Of a DNA stretch of 64,000 nucleotides, positions 39,701 to 47,966 are shown piece after piece. The notes under the pieces were generated by a model. It did not search any database and had not been told where the DNA came from. It saw only the letters and a program-made list of their open reading frames with translations. A program made the position numbers and the translations under genes. The number at the start of each line of letters is the position of its first letter. Position 1 is the first letter of the stretch. Where the stretch lies: contig DASZEN010000033.1 in NCBI GenBank assembly GCA_035940775.1, positions 62,001 through 126,000 on the forward strand, in the 5' to 3' direction. Source of the DNA: DASQYE01 sp035940775 (GTDB lineage: Bacteria > Acidobacteriota > Blastocatellia > Pyrinomonadales > Pyrinomonadaceae).

Positions 39701-40542
39701 CGCCCATCGAAGTCTTTTCAAATGTCTCCTTGAATCTATCGGAGTTGTACAAGATTCCCGACAGCTTTGAGTTCGAGAGAAGGTCTTCGGAGGTGGCTAC
39801 GGAACTGGTGGGCCAACCGGCGGCGAAGAGAAACAGCCTCGTCAGGAAGCTGACCGGCATGGTATCAAAATTCAGGCGTCTGAGCGCAGGCGAACGCACA
39901 AGCTACAACAGCTTCATGGAAACCCTTGGCGATCCGGCGGTGGCCGAGCCGCTTCTTCATAGAAGGCTCGGTGATATAAGGCTGGCGGCGCTGGCGGCTA
40001 TGCCCGGCACGGCAATCGTCCTTGCGGACGCGGAGGCGGATACGAGGCTCGAGGGCAATACCATCAACGGCGTTGTCAGCCTGTACGGCGCGCCCAGACA
40101 ATCCAAAATCACAGAGGAAAACATGAGAATCCTCTCCGAGAATATTCATCAGGGAATGATAGAGTTCGACGATTCACTGGCAGATCTGCAAGTCCGGGAT
40201 AACATCATTTACCGCATGGACATCTCCGAATCGCTCGCCACTATTCTGAAATCCATCAACATCAACAGCCGCACTTCGTTTAATCGCCATTACCGCAGAT
40301 GTTTCATCACGGACAACGTATTCAATGGCGGCGACAACTGCTTCCTGATGGAGCACCTGTCATTGAACACGAACAGCTTCGAGCTGAATAGAGACAAGGA
40401 TGGAGTGCTTGACGCGGGTATAGTGATTGCGCACGCCTCAATCAATATCGGCAACTACGCTGCGAACGAGTTACGCCTCGTCATCATCGCGCGCGCCAGG
40501 CAGAGAGCCGCAAATCTGTCGATCTACATAGCGGAGCTTTGA
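36763..40542 (+). CDS. Large fibre-like eCIS protein with DUF6519-type N-terminus, Ig-like repeats and beta-helix
   Basis: At 1259 residues it is the largest protein in the window. The N-terminus (NTFDARKHFSGVRAQQGRVQIDADWNEQSDI) matches the DUF6519 family seen next to tail genes. Two Ig-like modules follow (about 560-640 and 690-790), with paired signatures GADGIASCAWKLEPD and DADGVATCLWKPDSK. The last 450 residues form a beta-helix-like region (VHLNIEGCGRGTRIIIPHN, INIEDCYLVQEN, IQFEDNVVYATLP). It ends the rightward run and has its own AAGGAG site. A target-recognition or surface-display role is likely. It has no signal peptide, consistent with release by lysis. Confidence 0.8.
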   Translation: MKNDSSRNTFDARKHFSGVRAQQGRVQIDADWNEQSDIITHRVETEASDIIGPCGGPLHSAAFHIVADINQLTNDEKALAENRTPPKDFKVPDFLISAGCYYVDGILCENEGLTSYRNQPDLPASAPIAAAGLYLVYLDVWRRHLTALDDASIREIALGGPDTATRAKTLWQVKCWFAGETAKGNCLTKFADYDKLIAASDGRLSARTKREAGSTDPCIVPPGAGYSGLENQHYRVEIHEGGAGLDVTGGGAGTLATRVKNSTDQVRVSGGTWQAGQAVEIFSSKAGSGPMNGTLAYITNFDSGSKTLTLNIDVSKITLDELRLRDVAATFKWSRDNGVVATTILNINGPELTVHDLGPDDVLGFKEGQWVELIDDALELNGSPGQLARIIRIDPAINLVTLSFTPALLSTLAGGVDQSRHPKLRRWDGVGAVKFHPNVAQDHYMDLESGVQVRFFAGTFRTGDYWNIPARTATADSQSGNIEWPQESNAPLALPPFGIEHHYCRLAMLHWDGRKFDLIEDCRSLFPPITELTSLFYVGGGGQEAMPNDALPQLLQVGVFNGRWPVAGAHVQFKAQGTGRLAANIAGLSSSTTNTLVVITGADGIASCAWKLEPDVTKPSQQVETRLLDAAQVQLPPVVRFDGQLSIADQVFYDPGACGTLQGQTTVQKALSRLTHLTSLYKLSGDGQEFKPGETLAPLKVIVANSCGPVTDRKVRVTFQIVAPGTGTVSDGSAPDSASIDITTDADGVATCLWKPDSKSPFQEVEATIKDDGSTLTVTPTGVRFNATLSIAGHVAFDRSDNSKCPDMPENVNNVQAAIEHLCNFSRSGGCAVTVGMGGQFERLDDAIGKMLVNEQTNICICLLPGEHVLKEGLNIAVASGKVHLNIEGCGRGTRIIIPHNQSRPKSSISGLASFTLKDVALFAQAAIAFDMCKEINIEDCYLVQENQTAPFITIGHARRIQFEDNVVYATLPIAENPTSPIEVFSNVSLNLSELYKIPDSFEFERRSSEVATELVGQPAAKRNSLVRKLTGMVSKFRRLSAGERTSYNSFMETLGDPAVAEPLLHRRLGDIRLAALAAMPGTAIVLADAEADTRLEGNTINGVVSLYGAPRQSKITEENMRILSENIHQGMIEFDDSLADLQVRDNIIYRMDISESLATILKSININSRTSFNRHYRRCFITDNVFNGGDNCFLMEHLSLNTNSFELNRDKDGVLDAGIVIAHASINIGNYAANELRLVIIARARQRAANLSIYIAEL

Positions 40543-40945
40543 GCCGAAAAACCTGGATTACAACTGACCGCCACGTGGTGCGATGATGGTGGGCTTCGCC
40601 GGAAGTTCATCCCCGGAAGCTTTCCCGCCGCGTCAGATACACGCTCGCCGCCCGGCATGCCCGGCCCTCCGAATCCGCAGGCTTCGCTCTTTCTATCTCC
40701 ACCGGCAGCCCTCTCGACACCGTCTCGGTAGCAACATCCTTTTCCGAGCGCGCATCAATAAAGCCATGCCGGATGTTTTTCAGGAAAGAACTTTATTTGT
40801 TCGCCTGTTAAGCTCGGGGCGGCACAGTCAATTTAAGGGAACCGGCTAATATGGGTTAATATGCGCGATAATCACCGCCGACGGTCTGGTATAGCCTACG
40901 CAGACTCGTTTTAGGGCGAAAGAATCATATCTAAGGGAAGGCAAA
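40543..40945. other. 403-base non-coding region after the eCIS locus
   Basis: No convincing gene is present. It contains an 8-base palindrome (CCACGTGG near 40572) and a tandem TAATATG repeat around 40851-40863 close to the next gene. No clear rho-independent terminator for the eCIS run was found. Confidence 0.5.
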
Positions 40946-41881
40946 GTGATAGACAAACATACAGCGCAGGCGTCGAAAAAATGCCTGCTCGTCGCATCTT
41001 TAGCGATCATCGCTCTGCTCTGCGCCTGCAAGCGGCAGAGCGCGGCAATCGTTGACGAGAAAGCCTATCGCCAACAGCTTGAGCGTTGGCAGAAGGAACG
41101 CGTTGCGGAACTGACGGGCGAAGACGGCTGGCTCACACTGGTCGGCCTCTTCTGGCTCAAGGAGGGGGAGAACCGCCTGGGGAGCGACCCGTCGAACAGC
41201 ATAGTCCTGCCACAGGGCAAGGCCCCGCAATTTGCCGGTTCGCTCTGGCTCGACAAGGGGACGGTCAAATTGGAGGCCGCGCCCGAGGCCGGTATCAAAC
41301 ATGACGGCAGGGCAGTTGAATCGCTCGTGCTGCAAGCGGACGCCGACGGTAAGCCAACCGTGCTCCAACTCGGCACGCTCAGCTTTTATGTGATTAAGCG
41401 CGGCGATCAACTGGGCCTGCGCGTCAAGGACAGTGAGAACCCGGCGCGCGCAAGGTTCGCCGGGCTCGACTATTTCCCGGTCGATCTGAAATGGCTCATC
41501 AACGCCAGATTCGAGCCCTATAACCCTCCGAAGATGATCCCTATTGTGAACGTGCTCGGGATGGTCGAAGAGCAGCCGTCGCCGGGCCGAGTGGTCTTTG
41601 ATGTGGCGGGCAAAACCTACAGCATCGACGCGATAGCCGAGAAGGGCTCGAAGGAGCTTTTCCTGATCTTCAAGGACGAGACGAGCGGCAAGGATACATA
41701 CGGGGCCGGACGCTATCTCTACGCGGATGCGGCCAACGCGCAGGGCCAGGTCACACTGGATTTCAACAAGGCGCATAATCCGCCCTGCGCTTACACGGTC
41801 TATGCGACGTGCCCTCTGCCGCCGAGCCAGAACCGTCTGGCCCTTCGCGTCGAGGCCGGTGAAAAATATGCGAAGCATTAA
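40946..41881 (+). CDS. DUF1684 lipoprotein
   Basis: The 311-residue protein starts at a GTG. A lipoprotein signal (KKCLLVASLAIIALLCACKRQ) suggests lipidation at the Cys near residue 28. The body matches DUF1684: WQKERVAELTGEDGWLTLVGLFWLKEGENRLG, then GRYLYAD and the conserved ending DFNKAHNPPCAYTVYATCPLPPSQNRL. The biochemical function of the family is not established; bacterial members are usually secreted or lipidated. It appears monocistronic and is followed by a GC-rich hairpin. Confidence 0.9.
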   Translation: MIDKHTAQASKKCLLVASLAIIALLCACKRQSAAIVDEKAYRQQLERWQKERVAELTGEDGWLTLVGLFWLKEGENRLGSDPSNSIVLPQGKAPQFAGSLWLDKGTVKLEAAPEAGIKHDGRAVESLVLQADADGKPTVLQLGTLSFYVIKRGDQLGLRVKDSENPARARFAGLDYFPVDLKWLINARFEPYNPPKMIPIVNVLGMVEEQPSPGRVVFDVAGKTYSIDAIAEKGSKELFLIFKDETSGKDTYGAGRYLYADAANAQGQVTLDFNKAHNPPCAYTVYATCPLPPSQNRLALRVEAGEKYAKH

Positions 41882-41889
41882 GAGACCCT

Positions 41890-41914
41890 GACGGCCCGAC
41901 CGACCGGGGCCGTC
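41890..41914 (+). terminator. GC-rich hairpin after the DUF1684 gene
   Basis: GACGGCCC (41890-41897) and GGGCCGTC (41907-41914) form a perfect 8-base stem with a 9-base loop, starting 8 bases after the stop codon. No T run follows, so it would be an atypical terminator or an mRNA-stabilising 3' structure. Confidence 0.45.
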
Positions 41915-42127
41915 TCGACCATCGAGCGCTCGCCGTCCTGTAAAGACCTCGGCCAAGAGGGATGCGGTTATGCGCTCCGGGCCCATATTCTCTTTTCGGC
42001 GCGGCCCAGAGCGGCGCTCGTCCGCGCGCGCTGATTCGATTCACAGGGCGGGTTGCGTTACGTTGAATTACAAGGGGGGTTGCCGGAAAATCCGTTTGCG
42101 CGGTGAGGTTATGTAGAGGAACGACCC

Positions 42128-43495
42128 GTGGAGCCAATGCAGGCGGCAGTAAAATTGCAGGCAGAACGTAGGGGCAGACTGCTGCGCGTTTTCGGCGTCG
42201 GCTTTGGCATCGCCGGGGCCATCGGGGCGACCATCGGGGCCGGTATTTTACGCACGCCCGGATTGGTGGCGGCGCAGCTTGGCGACGCTACCCTCATCAT
42301 CGCCGCGTGGATTCTGGGCGGCGTTTACGCCATGCTCGGCGCGATCTCCGTGGCCGAGCTGGGCGCGAGTCTGCCGCGAGCCGGAGGCTGGTACGTTTAC
42401 GCTCGTCGGGCTTTCGGCGAATATGCAGGATTCGCAACCGGCTGGATGGATTGGCTTGGAAATTGCGCCTCGCTGGCATGGGTGGCGATCACCATCGGCG
42501 AGTATGCGCTCCTGCTCGCACCCGCAATTGGAAAGAGCGCTAAAGTAATCGCCATCGTTATAATCCTCTTATTCTCGTTGCTGCATTTGCTGGGAGCGCG
42601 CGTCGGCGGCGACAGTCAGAAACTCCTGAGCCTCGCGAAGGCCCTGGCTTTCATGGCGCTCGTCCTGGCCTGCTTTATTTTCGGCGGCAGGAATGCGAGC
42701 GCGCTTTCAACACAAACGCCTTTGCATATACCGCCGACACCGGCGGCGCTAAGCTTCGCACTTGTGTTCGCCCTACAGGCGATCATCACTACTTATGACG
42801 GATGGTACGGAGCGATCTACTTCGCGGAGGAATTCCAGAATCCGCCGCGCGACATTCCACGCTCCCTTTTCGGCAGCGTCTTATCCATCATCTGTATCTA
42901 TGTACTGGTCAACCTGGCGCTGCTCTACGTGCTGCCGCTGCCTCAGATAGCGGCCTCAAATTTACCCGTGGCCGATGCCGCGCAAGCCATCTTCGGGGCC
43001 TACAGTGGACAGTTGATAACCGCTCTGGCTCTGCTTTCGCTGTTGGGATTAATCAATGCCGTGACGATGGGAGGGCCGCGAATACTTTACGGGTTGAGCC
43101 GCGACGGGATGTTTTCATCCGTGGGTGCGCGTGTCAATCGCGGCGGGACGCCGGTCGTCGCTCTGTTTCTGACGACTATGGCTGCCGTAGTGCTCGTCCT
43201 GAGCGGCACTTTCGAGCGGCTGCTGGCGATGGCCGCTTTCCTTTACGTTGCGATCTATATCACGGGCTTTGCCGCGCTCTTCGTTTTGAGAAAGCGCGAG
43301 CCGGAATTGCCGCGTCCGTTCAAAGCGTGGGGCTATCCGTGGACGACGCTGATCGTTTTAGCGGGCTCGCTGCTTTTCCTGGTCGGTGCGATCATCAGCG
43401 ACACGGCCAACAGTATTTATGCCGTCCTGCTGATCGCGCTCAGCTATCCGGTGCACTTACTCGTAAGGGGATACGGCGACGATACCGCACATTAA
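42128..43495 (+). CDS. APC family amino acid permease
   Basis: This 455-residue inner-membrane protein has about 12 hydrophobic segments. Its first span carries the APC signature GFGIAGAIGATIGAGILRTPG. FALQAIITTYDGWYGAIYFAEEFQNPPRDIPRS in the middle is typical of the amino acid-polyamine-organocation family. The last spans resemble the LAT/eukaryotic-like branch (ELPRPFKAWGYPW). It starts at GTG 42128. The substrate is probably an amino acid but cannot be named. It stands 39 bases ahead of the DUF885 gene and may share its mRNA. Confidence 0.9.
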   Translation: MEPMQAAVKLQAERRGRLLRVFGVGFGIAGAIGATIGAGILRTPGLVAAQLGDATLIIAAWILGGVYAMLGAISVAELGASLPRAGGWYVYARRAFGEYAGFATGWMDWLGNCASLAWVAITIGEYALLLAPAIGKSAKVIAIVIILLFSLLHLLGARVGGDSQKLLSLAKALAFMALVLACFIFGGRNASALSTQTPLHIPPTPAALSFALVFALQAIITTYDGWYGAIYFAEEFQNPPRDIPRSLFGSVLSIICIYVLVNLALLYVLPLPQIAASNLPVADAAQAIFGAYSGQLITALALLSLLGLINAVTMGGPRILYGLSRDGMFSSVGARVNRGGTPVVALFLTTMAAVVLVLSGTFERLLAMAAFLYVAIYITGFAALFVLRKREPELPRPFKAWGYPWTTLIVLAGSLLFLVGAIISDTANSIYAVLLIALSYPVHLLVRGYGDDTAH

Positions 43496-43534
43496 GGCTA
43501 TTAGAATTTGATTGAATGTTCGGAGAAGGACTTT

Positions 43535-45361
43535 ATGAATAAGATACCTGAGACGACCCTACCCGGATTAACCAAGCTCTCTCTCTTAACGCTGCTTTTG
43601 ATTACGACGGCAACCACACTGCAAGCGCAGCGATCCCGCTCAGGAAGGCCCGCCGGGGTTGATCGTGCTGGCGCACAGGCGACGCGGCTGGCCGACGAAT
43701 ACATGGCGGAATTTAAAGCGCGTTTTCCCGAGCAGGCCGATCTGAACGGCCTGACGGTCGCCAGACACGACGGCCTGACGGATAACTCGCAGAGGGCGCT
43801 TCGCAGTTGGCAGGCGCTTGAGGATGGCTGGGCCAGGCGGCTGGCGCGTCTTGATCCAGCCGCCCTGGAAGGACGACCCGAATGGGTGACGCTCGGATTT
43901 CTAAAGGAGGCGATAGAATCTTCCAGGCAAATCCGCGTCTGCCGTTACGAGCTATGGCCCGCGAACCAGTTGAGCGGGTGGCAGTCCTGGATGTCTCAAC
44001 TAGCAGACGTGCAGCCTGTGGGCACGGAGACGGCGCGCAGTGAGGCGCTTGCGCGCTGGGGGCAGGTTCCGCGTTACCTCGATACGGAGATCGAGAACCT
44101 GCGCGAGGGTGCGCGTTTGGGCTACACGACTCCGAGGCCCAACGTCCGGCTCGTCATAGAACAACTCGACCAAATACTGGCAAAGCCGGTCGAGCAGTGG
44201 TCTCTCTACAGTCCGGCGGAGCGTGATACTTCCGAACAGTTCAAGCAGGCATGGGCCAAACTGCTATCGACCCGAATCAAACCGGCCATCGAACGCTATC
44301 GTGATTATTTACGCGACGATTATCTGAAAGCGGCGCGCGAGCGGATCGCCATTACAGCCATCCCGCAGGGCGCGGCCTGTTATCAAGCCTCGTTTCGAGC
44401 CTATACAACGCTGAATCGACGGGGCGCGGAAACCTTTGAGATAGGCCGCCGCAGAGTCGAGCGCAATCGCCGGGAGGCGCTTGAGATCGCTCGGACGCGT
44501 CTCGGCATCAACGATCTCAAGACGCTTGTGGATCGTATACACACCGATCCCGCCAATAAGTTTACGAGTCGCGAACAGCTCCTGACCTTCGCAACCGACG
44601 CCGTCGAACGAGCGCGCCGCAGTTTGCCCGACTGGTTTACGCGCGTGCCGCGCGCTCGTATCACCGTCGAGCCGTATCCGGATTTCATAGAGCGCGCGGC
44701 GAGCGATAGCTACTGGCCCTCGGCGCAGGACGGCAGCCGCTCGGCCATGTATCGAATCACGCTCTACCGTTTCGCGGAGACCACGCGCTCGAATGCCGAG
44801 ATCACAGCCTTTCACGAGTCCTATCCGGGTCATCATCTGCAAATCAGCCTCGCGCTCGAACAGCCCGCGGCGCATCCGATCACGCGCCTGATTGGAAATT
44901 CCGGTTTCATAGAGGGCTGGGCACGCTACGCCGAAACGCTCTCCGAGGAGATAGGACTCTACTCTTCGGATTATGCGCGCGCGAATCGCCGTCTCTGGCC
45001 GTCGCGCGGTATGGTCGTCGATCCGGGCATACACCTGTTCGGATGGTCGCGCGAACAAGCCGTCGCTTTCATCCTTGAGAGCGGTCGCATGGGGCCACAG
45101 GAAGCCGCAGCCGCCGTGGATAGGATCGCAGTCTGGCCCGCGCAGATGACGGCCTACGACACCGGAGCGCTTGAGTTCTTCGCCATGCGCGACCGCGCCA
45201 GGCAGACGCTCGGCCCGCGTTTCAACATCAGGGAGTTTCATGATGTTGTGCTCGGAAGCGGCGCTCTTACCCTGCCGATGCTGCGTGAAAAGGTTCGTAG
45301 ATGGCTTCGTGATCGAAGCATGACCAACAATCGCACGCGATCGGCTGCGGCCAACAGGTAA
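43535..45361 (+). CDS. Secreted DUF885 family protein, possible metallopeptidase
   Basis: The product has 608 residues from the ATG at 43535, which has a GGAGAAGGA site; an in-frame TTG at 43508 is not preferred. A signal peptide (LSLLTLLLITTATTLQAQ) points to export. The DUF885 hallmark HESYPGHHLQ (427-436) is present. A second acidic HxxE-like element (EGWARYAETLSEEIGLY) follows 25-30 residues later, as in gluzincin-like metal sites. The family is widespread and probably peptidolytic. The upstream amino acid permease would fit uptake of released amino acids, but that is inference. Confidence 0.9.
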   Translation: MNKIPETTLPGLTKLSLLTLLLITTATTLQAQRSRSGRPAGVDRAGAQATRLADEYMAEFKARFPEQADLNGLTVARHDGLTDNSQRALRSWQALEDGWARRLARLDPAALEGRPEWVTLGFLKEAIESSRQIRVCRYELWPANQLSGWQSWMSQLADVQPVGTETARSEALARWGQVPRYLDTEIENLREGARLGYTTPRPNVRLVIEQLDQILAKPVEQWSLYSPAERDTSEQFKQAWAKLLSTRIKPAIERYRDYLRDDYLKAARERIAITAIPQGAACYQASFRAYTTLNRRGAETFEIGRRRVERNRREALEIARTRLGINDLKTLVDRIHTDPANKFTSREQLLTFATDAVERARRSLPDWFTRVPRARITVEPYPDFIERAASDSYWPSAQDGSRSAMYRITLYRFAETTRSNAEITAFHESYPGHHLQISLALEQPAAHPITRLIGNSGFIEGWARYAETLSEEIGLYSSDYARANRRLWPSRGMVVDPGIHLFGWSREQAVAFILESGRMGPQEAAAAVDRIAVWPAQMTAYDTGALEFFAMRDRARQTLGPRFNIREFHDVVLGSGALTLPMLREKVRRWLRDRSMTNNRTRSAAANR

Positions 45362-45467
45362 TTATGAACAGCGTACAGGGAGAATAGGCTCGTCCTCTTC
45401 TATCAAGAGCGCCGCCTCCCTTTTCGGGCGCACGAAAGGTTATCGTCCCGTCATAACTCGGGATTTT

Positions 45468-45485
45468 CTGAAACCCGGATTTCAG
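45468..45485 (+). promoter_or_regulatory. Hairpin touching the start of the first ketosynthase gene
   Basis: CTGAAA and TTTCAG flank a 6-base loop, and the 3' arm ends one base before the ATG at 45487. It would mask the only ribosome-binding-like bases (CAGG). It could lower or regulate initiation at the first gene of the lipid-like cluster. Confidence 0.35.
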
Positions 45486-45486
45486 G

Positions 45487-46932
45487 ATGAAGGTCGCAAT
45501 CGCCTCAGTCGGTCTGGCAACAGCACAGGGCAGCGCCTCAGATATTTCAAGCGGCGCGCCGCTTCGCCCGGTCAGGGAGCTGCCCTGGCCCGCCGACAAG
45601 TGGGCCACCTGCCGCCGCTCGTACAGCGCCGTCGGCATAGAGGGGTCGATTGCGGGAAGCGACCGCTGGCGCTTGCTCGCCAATCGGGCTCTCGAAGAAT
45701 GTCTCGGCGGCAAACGCCCGTCGCGCGAGACGCCGCTTCTGTTGGCGTCGTGCAATGGAGCCGCCGCCGGATTCAACCCGCAAGTGTGGCGTCATGCGTT
45801 CGCTTCAAAGCCGCTTCTCGAAGGTACGCCGTGGGAGGGGCAAACCCTGCCCGTCTTCAGCGCCTCATGCAATTCCGGCTCACACGCTCTCCATATCGGC
45901 GGACAACTCTTGCGCGCCGGATACGCGGACGAGCTTATCGTGCTCGCCGTAGACATTCTCTCGCGGGCCAGCCATGACAATTTCGAGGTCTTGCGTGTGC
46001 TTACGGATGAGCCCACGCCGTGGCAGAGCGAGAGCAGCGGTTTTATTCTGGGCGAGGCCGGTGTCGCCCTGCGCCTCGTTCGCACCGAATACGAGGACGA
46101 GGGAGCGACCCTTCTGGATGGGCCCATGCTGGCGAGCGATCTGGCCGATCACGACGGGCTCTCCCGAGTATTGTCGGACTTGCGGGCCGGGAATCCTGAA
46201 CTTATTTTAGGACAGGGCACGGGGCCGTTCGAGAGCGATGGGCTGGAATTATGCGCGCTTCGGGCCAACGTCAGCGATCTTGTCCCCTTAGCGACGCCGC
46301 TCTTACACTTCGGGCACACGCTTGGCGCTTCGAGCCTGCTTTCCGTCGCCCTCGCCGTGCTCGCGCGCCGAAGCCCCGGGGCGTTGCCCGCGCTACAGAT
46401 GGCTTCACAGTCGGCCGTCGATGGAAGACCGCTCTTTAAAGGTCATGCTCGGCAGGATAATATACTGGTCACGTGTCGCGCGCTGAGCGGGGCGTGTGCG
46501 GCCGCCGGTATAGGTAGATCATGCGGGTCGCGCCCGCGCACCGTCAGCGGTTGGCGCACGGCGGGCGAGCACGGCCCGCTGATGCATCGCACGCTGCGGC
46601 GGGTCTCGGCAGAGGCGCTTCGCCATCGGCCTGAAACTCCCCCCGATGTGCTCGTCGTAGGGATGGAAGAGCCTTTGATGCCGGACGAGCGGGCGAGTAT
46701 CGGAGGCAGGCTGCTGCCGAGCGCGGTGCTTGAGTTGACGCCCGGCTTCGTGCCGCAACTGATCGCGCGCTGCTGGGGCTTTACGGGCGCGGCGCTGTGC
46801 CTCGTCGGCGATGCGGACGCTGACAGGACTACGAATGAGATGATGCGGGCGTGCGAGGCGGGCGGTCTGAGGGTGAGCCGTATAATCTTGCGCGGGGGCA
46901 TGGATGATCGATCAATCGAATGGAGTGGCTGA
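45487..46932 (+). CDS. Ketosynthase-like protein with altered active site
   Basis: The 481-residue protein has the thiolase fold of beta-ketoacyl synthases. The nucleophile is kept (Cys128 in SASCNSGSHA), as is the second His (His277 in HFGHTLGAS). The usual HGTGT motif reads GQGTGP, so the first catalytic His is Gln243. Decarboxylative condensation may be lost, leaving an acyl-transfer or starter-binding role. The C-terminal 130 residues (from about 350) are an extra domain with a further PDVLVVGMEEPL segment. It starts the cluster and overlaps the ketoreductase gene by 29 bases. Aryl-polyene loci also carry unusual ketosynthase paralogues. Confidence 0.8.
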   Translation: MKVAIASVGLATAQGSASDISSGAPLRPVRELPWPADKWATCRRSYSAVGIEGSIAGSDRWRLLANRALEECLGGKRPSRETPLLLASCNGAAAGFNPQVWRHAFASKPLLEGTPWEGQTLPVFSASCNSGSHALHIGGQLLRAGYADELIVLAVDILSRASHDNFEVLRVLTDEPTPWQSESSGFILGEAGVALRLVRTEYEDEGATLLDGPMLASDLADHDGLSRVLSDLRAGNPELILGQGTGPFESDGLELCALRANVSDLVPLATPLLHFGHTLGASSLLSVALAVLARRSPGALPALQMASQSAVDGRPLFKGHARQDNILVTCRALSGACAAAGIGRSCGSRPRTVSGWRTAGEHGPLMHRTLRRVSAEALRHRPETPPDVLVVGMEEPLMPDERASIGGRLLPSAVLELTPGFVPQLIARCWGFTGAALCLVGDADADRTTNEMMRACEAGGLRVSRIILRGGMDDRSIEWSG

Positions 46933-47689
46933 GACGGGGACGGGCGGCCTGATGGAGGGATTGCGCGTGCTCGTGACGGGCGGCTCGGGTGGCCTGGGCC
47001 AGGGTATCTGCGCGGTCGCCGCGCGCGAGGGCGCGAAGGTGGCCCTCACCTGGAACGGGAACAAAGCGGGCGCCGAGGCGACCGAAGAGATGGTGCGCGG
47101 CTTCGGTCGAGATTGCCTGACGATTCAGGCCGACCTGCGCGAAAGCGGCGCGGCCGCGCGCGTCGTCTCGGCGGTCGAGGAAGCCTGGGGGGCCGTAGAT
47201 ACTCTCGTCAACAACGCCGCCTTCAGCGAAGCTGTGCCCTTTATTCTGCTCGACGATGCTGATTTCGCAGACCTGATGGAGCTTAACCTGTTCGCCTCGT
47301 TTCGCATGTGCCGCGCCGCCGTGCGCGGCATGATTCGTCAGAAGTACGGACGCATCGTCAATATCAGCTCCATCACGGGCTCCAGGTCTATTGCCGGGCC
47401 CGTCCACTATGCCGCAAGCAAAGGGGCGCTCGAAGGTCTGACGCGCAGCCTCGCGCACGAGGTCGGGCCATACGGCGTGCTGGTCAATGCCATCGCCGCC
47501 GGTATCTTCGAGGGCGGACTGCGCTCGACGATTCCGGAGCATCACCAGAAAAGATATTTGGACGCCTGCGCGCTCTCGCGCTTCGGTCAGCCGAAGGAAT
47601 GTGGAGAGGTCGTCGCATGGCTCGGCTCAAGACGCAATACCTACATGAACGGCTCCGTGCTCTTCCTTGACGGAGGCACTCTCGCCTAA
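46904..47689 (+). CDS. FabG-like ketoreductase (SDR family)
   Basis: The 261-residue short-chain dehydrogenase has the NADPH-binding motif VTGGSGGLGQGI, NNAA, and the catalytic Ser-Tyr-Lys set (ISSITG, Tyr169 and Lys173 in YAASK). It ends in the FabG-type LDGGTLA. It should reduce beta-ketoacyl groups on the local carrier proteins. A second ketoreductase lies at 53729. It overlaps the ketosynthase-like gene by 29 bases, so the two are probably co-translated. Confidence 0.92.
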   Translation: MIDQSNGVAETGTGGLMEGLRVLVTGGSGGLGQGICAVAAREGAKVALTWNGNKAGAEATEEMVRGFGRDCLTIQADLRESGAAARVVSAVEEAWGAVDTLVNNAAFSEAVPFILLDDADFADLMELNLFASFRMCRAAVRGMIRQKYGRIVNISSITGSRSIAGPVHYAASKGALEGLTRSLAHEVGPYGVLVNAIAAGIFEGGLRSTIPEHHQKRYLDACALSRFGQPKECGEVVAWLGSRRNTYMNGSVLFLDGGTLA

Positions 47690-47809
47690 GACGAGCAGCG
47701 ATAGCCGCTCGGTTTGAATAAGATCGAGCGCTTTATATCCTGGCTCCTGATGAGACGCCGCGCGCGCACAAGCGCCCGTTATGATGAAGGGCAGCGATCC
47801 AATTTTTCA

Positions 47810-47837
47810 TTGACTATCATCGAAAATGGATTAGAAT
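47810..47837 (+). promoter_or_regulatory. Predicted promoter of the Tes-like radical SAM gene
   Basis: TTGACT (47810-47815) and TAGAAT (47832-47837) are separated by 16 bases, giving a leader of about 120 bases. This suggests that the long block from 47967 onward is a separate transcription unit from the two genes before it. Confidence 0.6.
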
Positions 47838-47966
47838 CCTCGTGCTACTCGTTTGGGTTGATTTGACCAGGCTCTTTTTCCAAAGCCCCGCTTCCCGGTC
47901 AGGATCATCTTTCTCACTGGCTTCGTGGCCTTACCTCGTGAAGCTGTTTCTTAAAGGAGCGCACCC

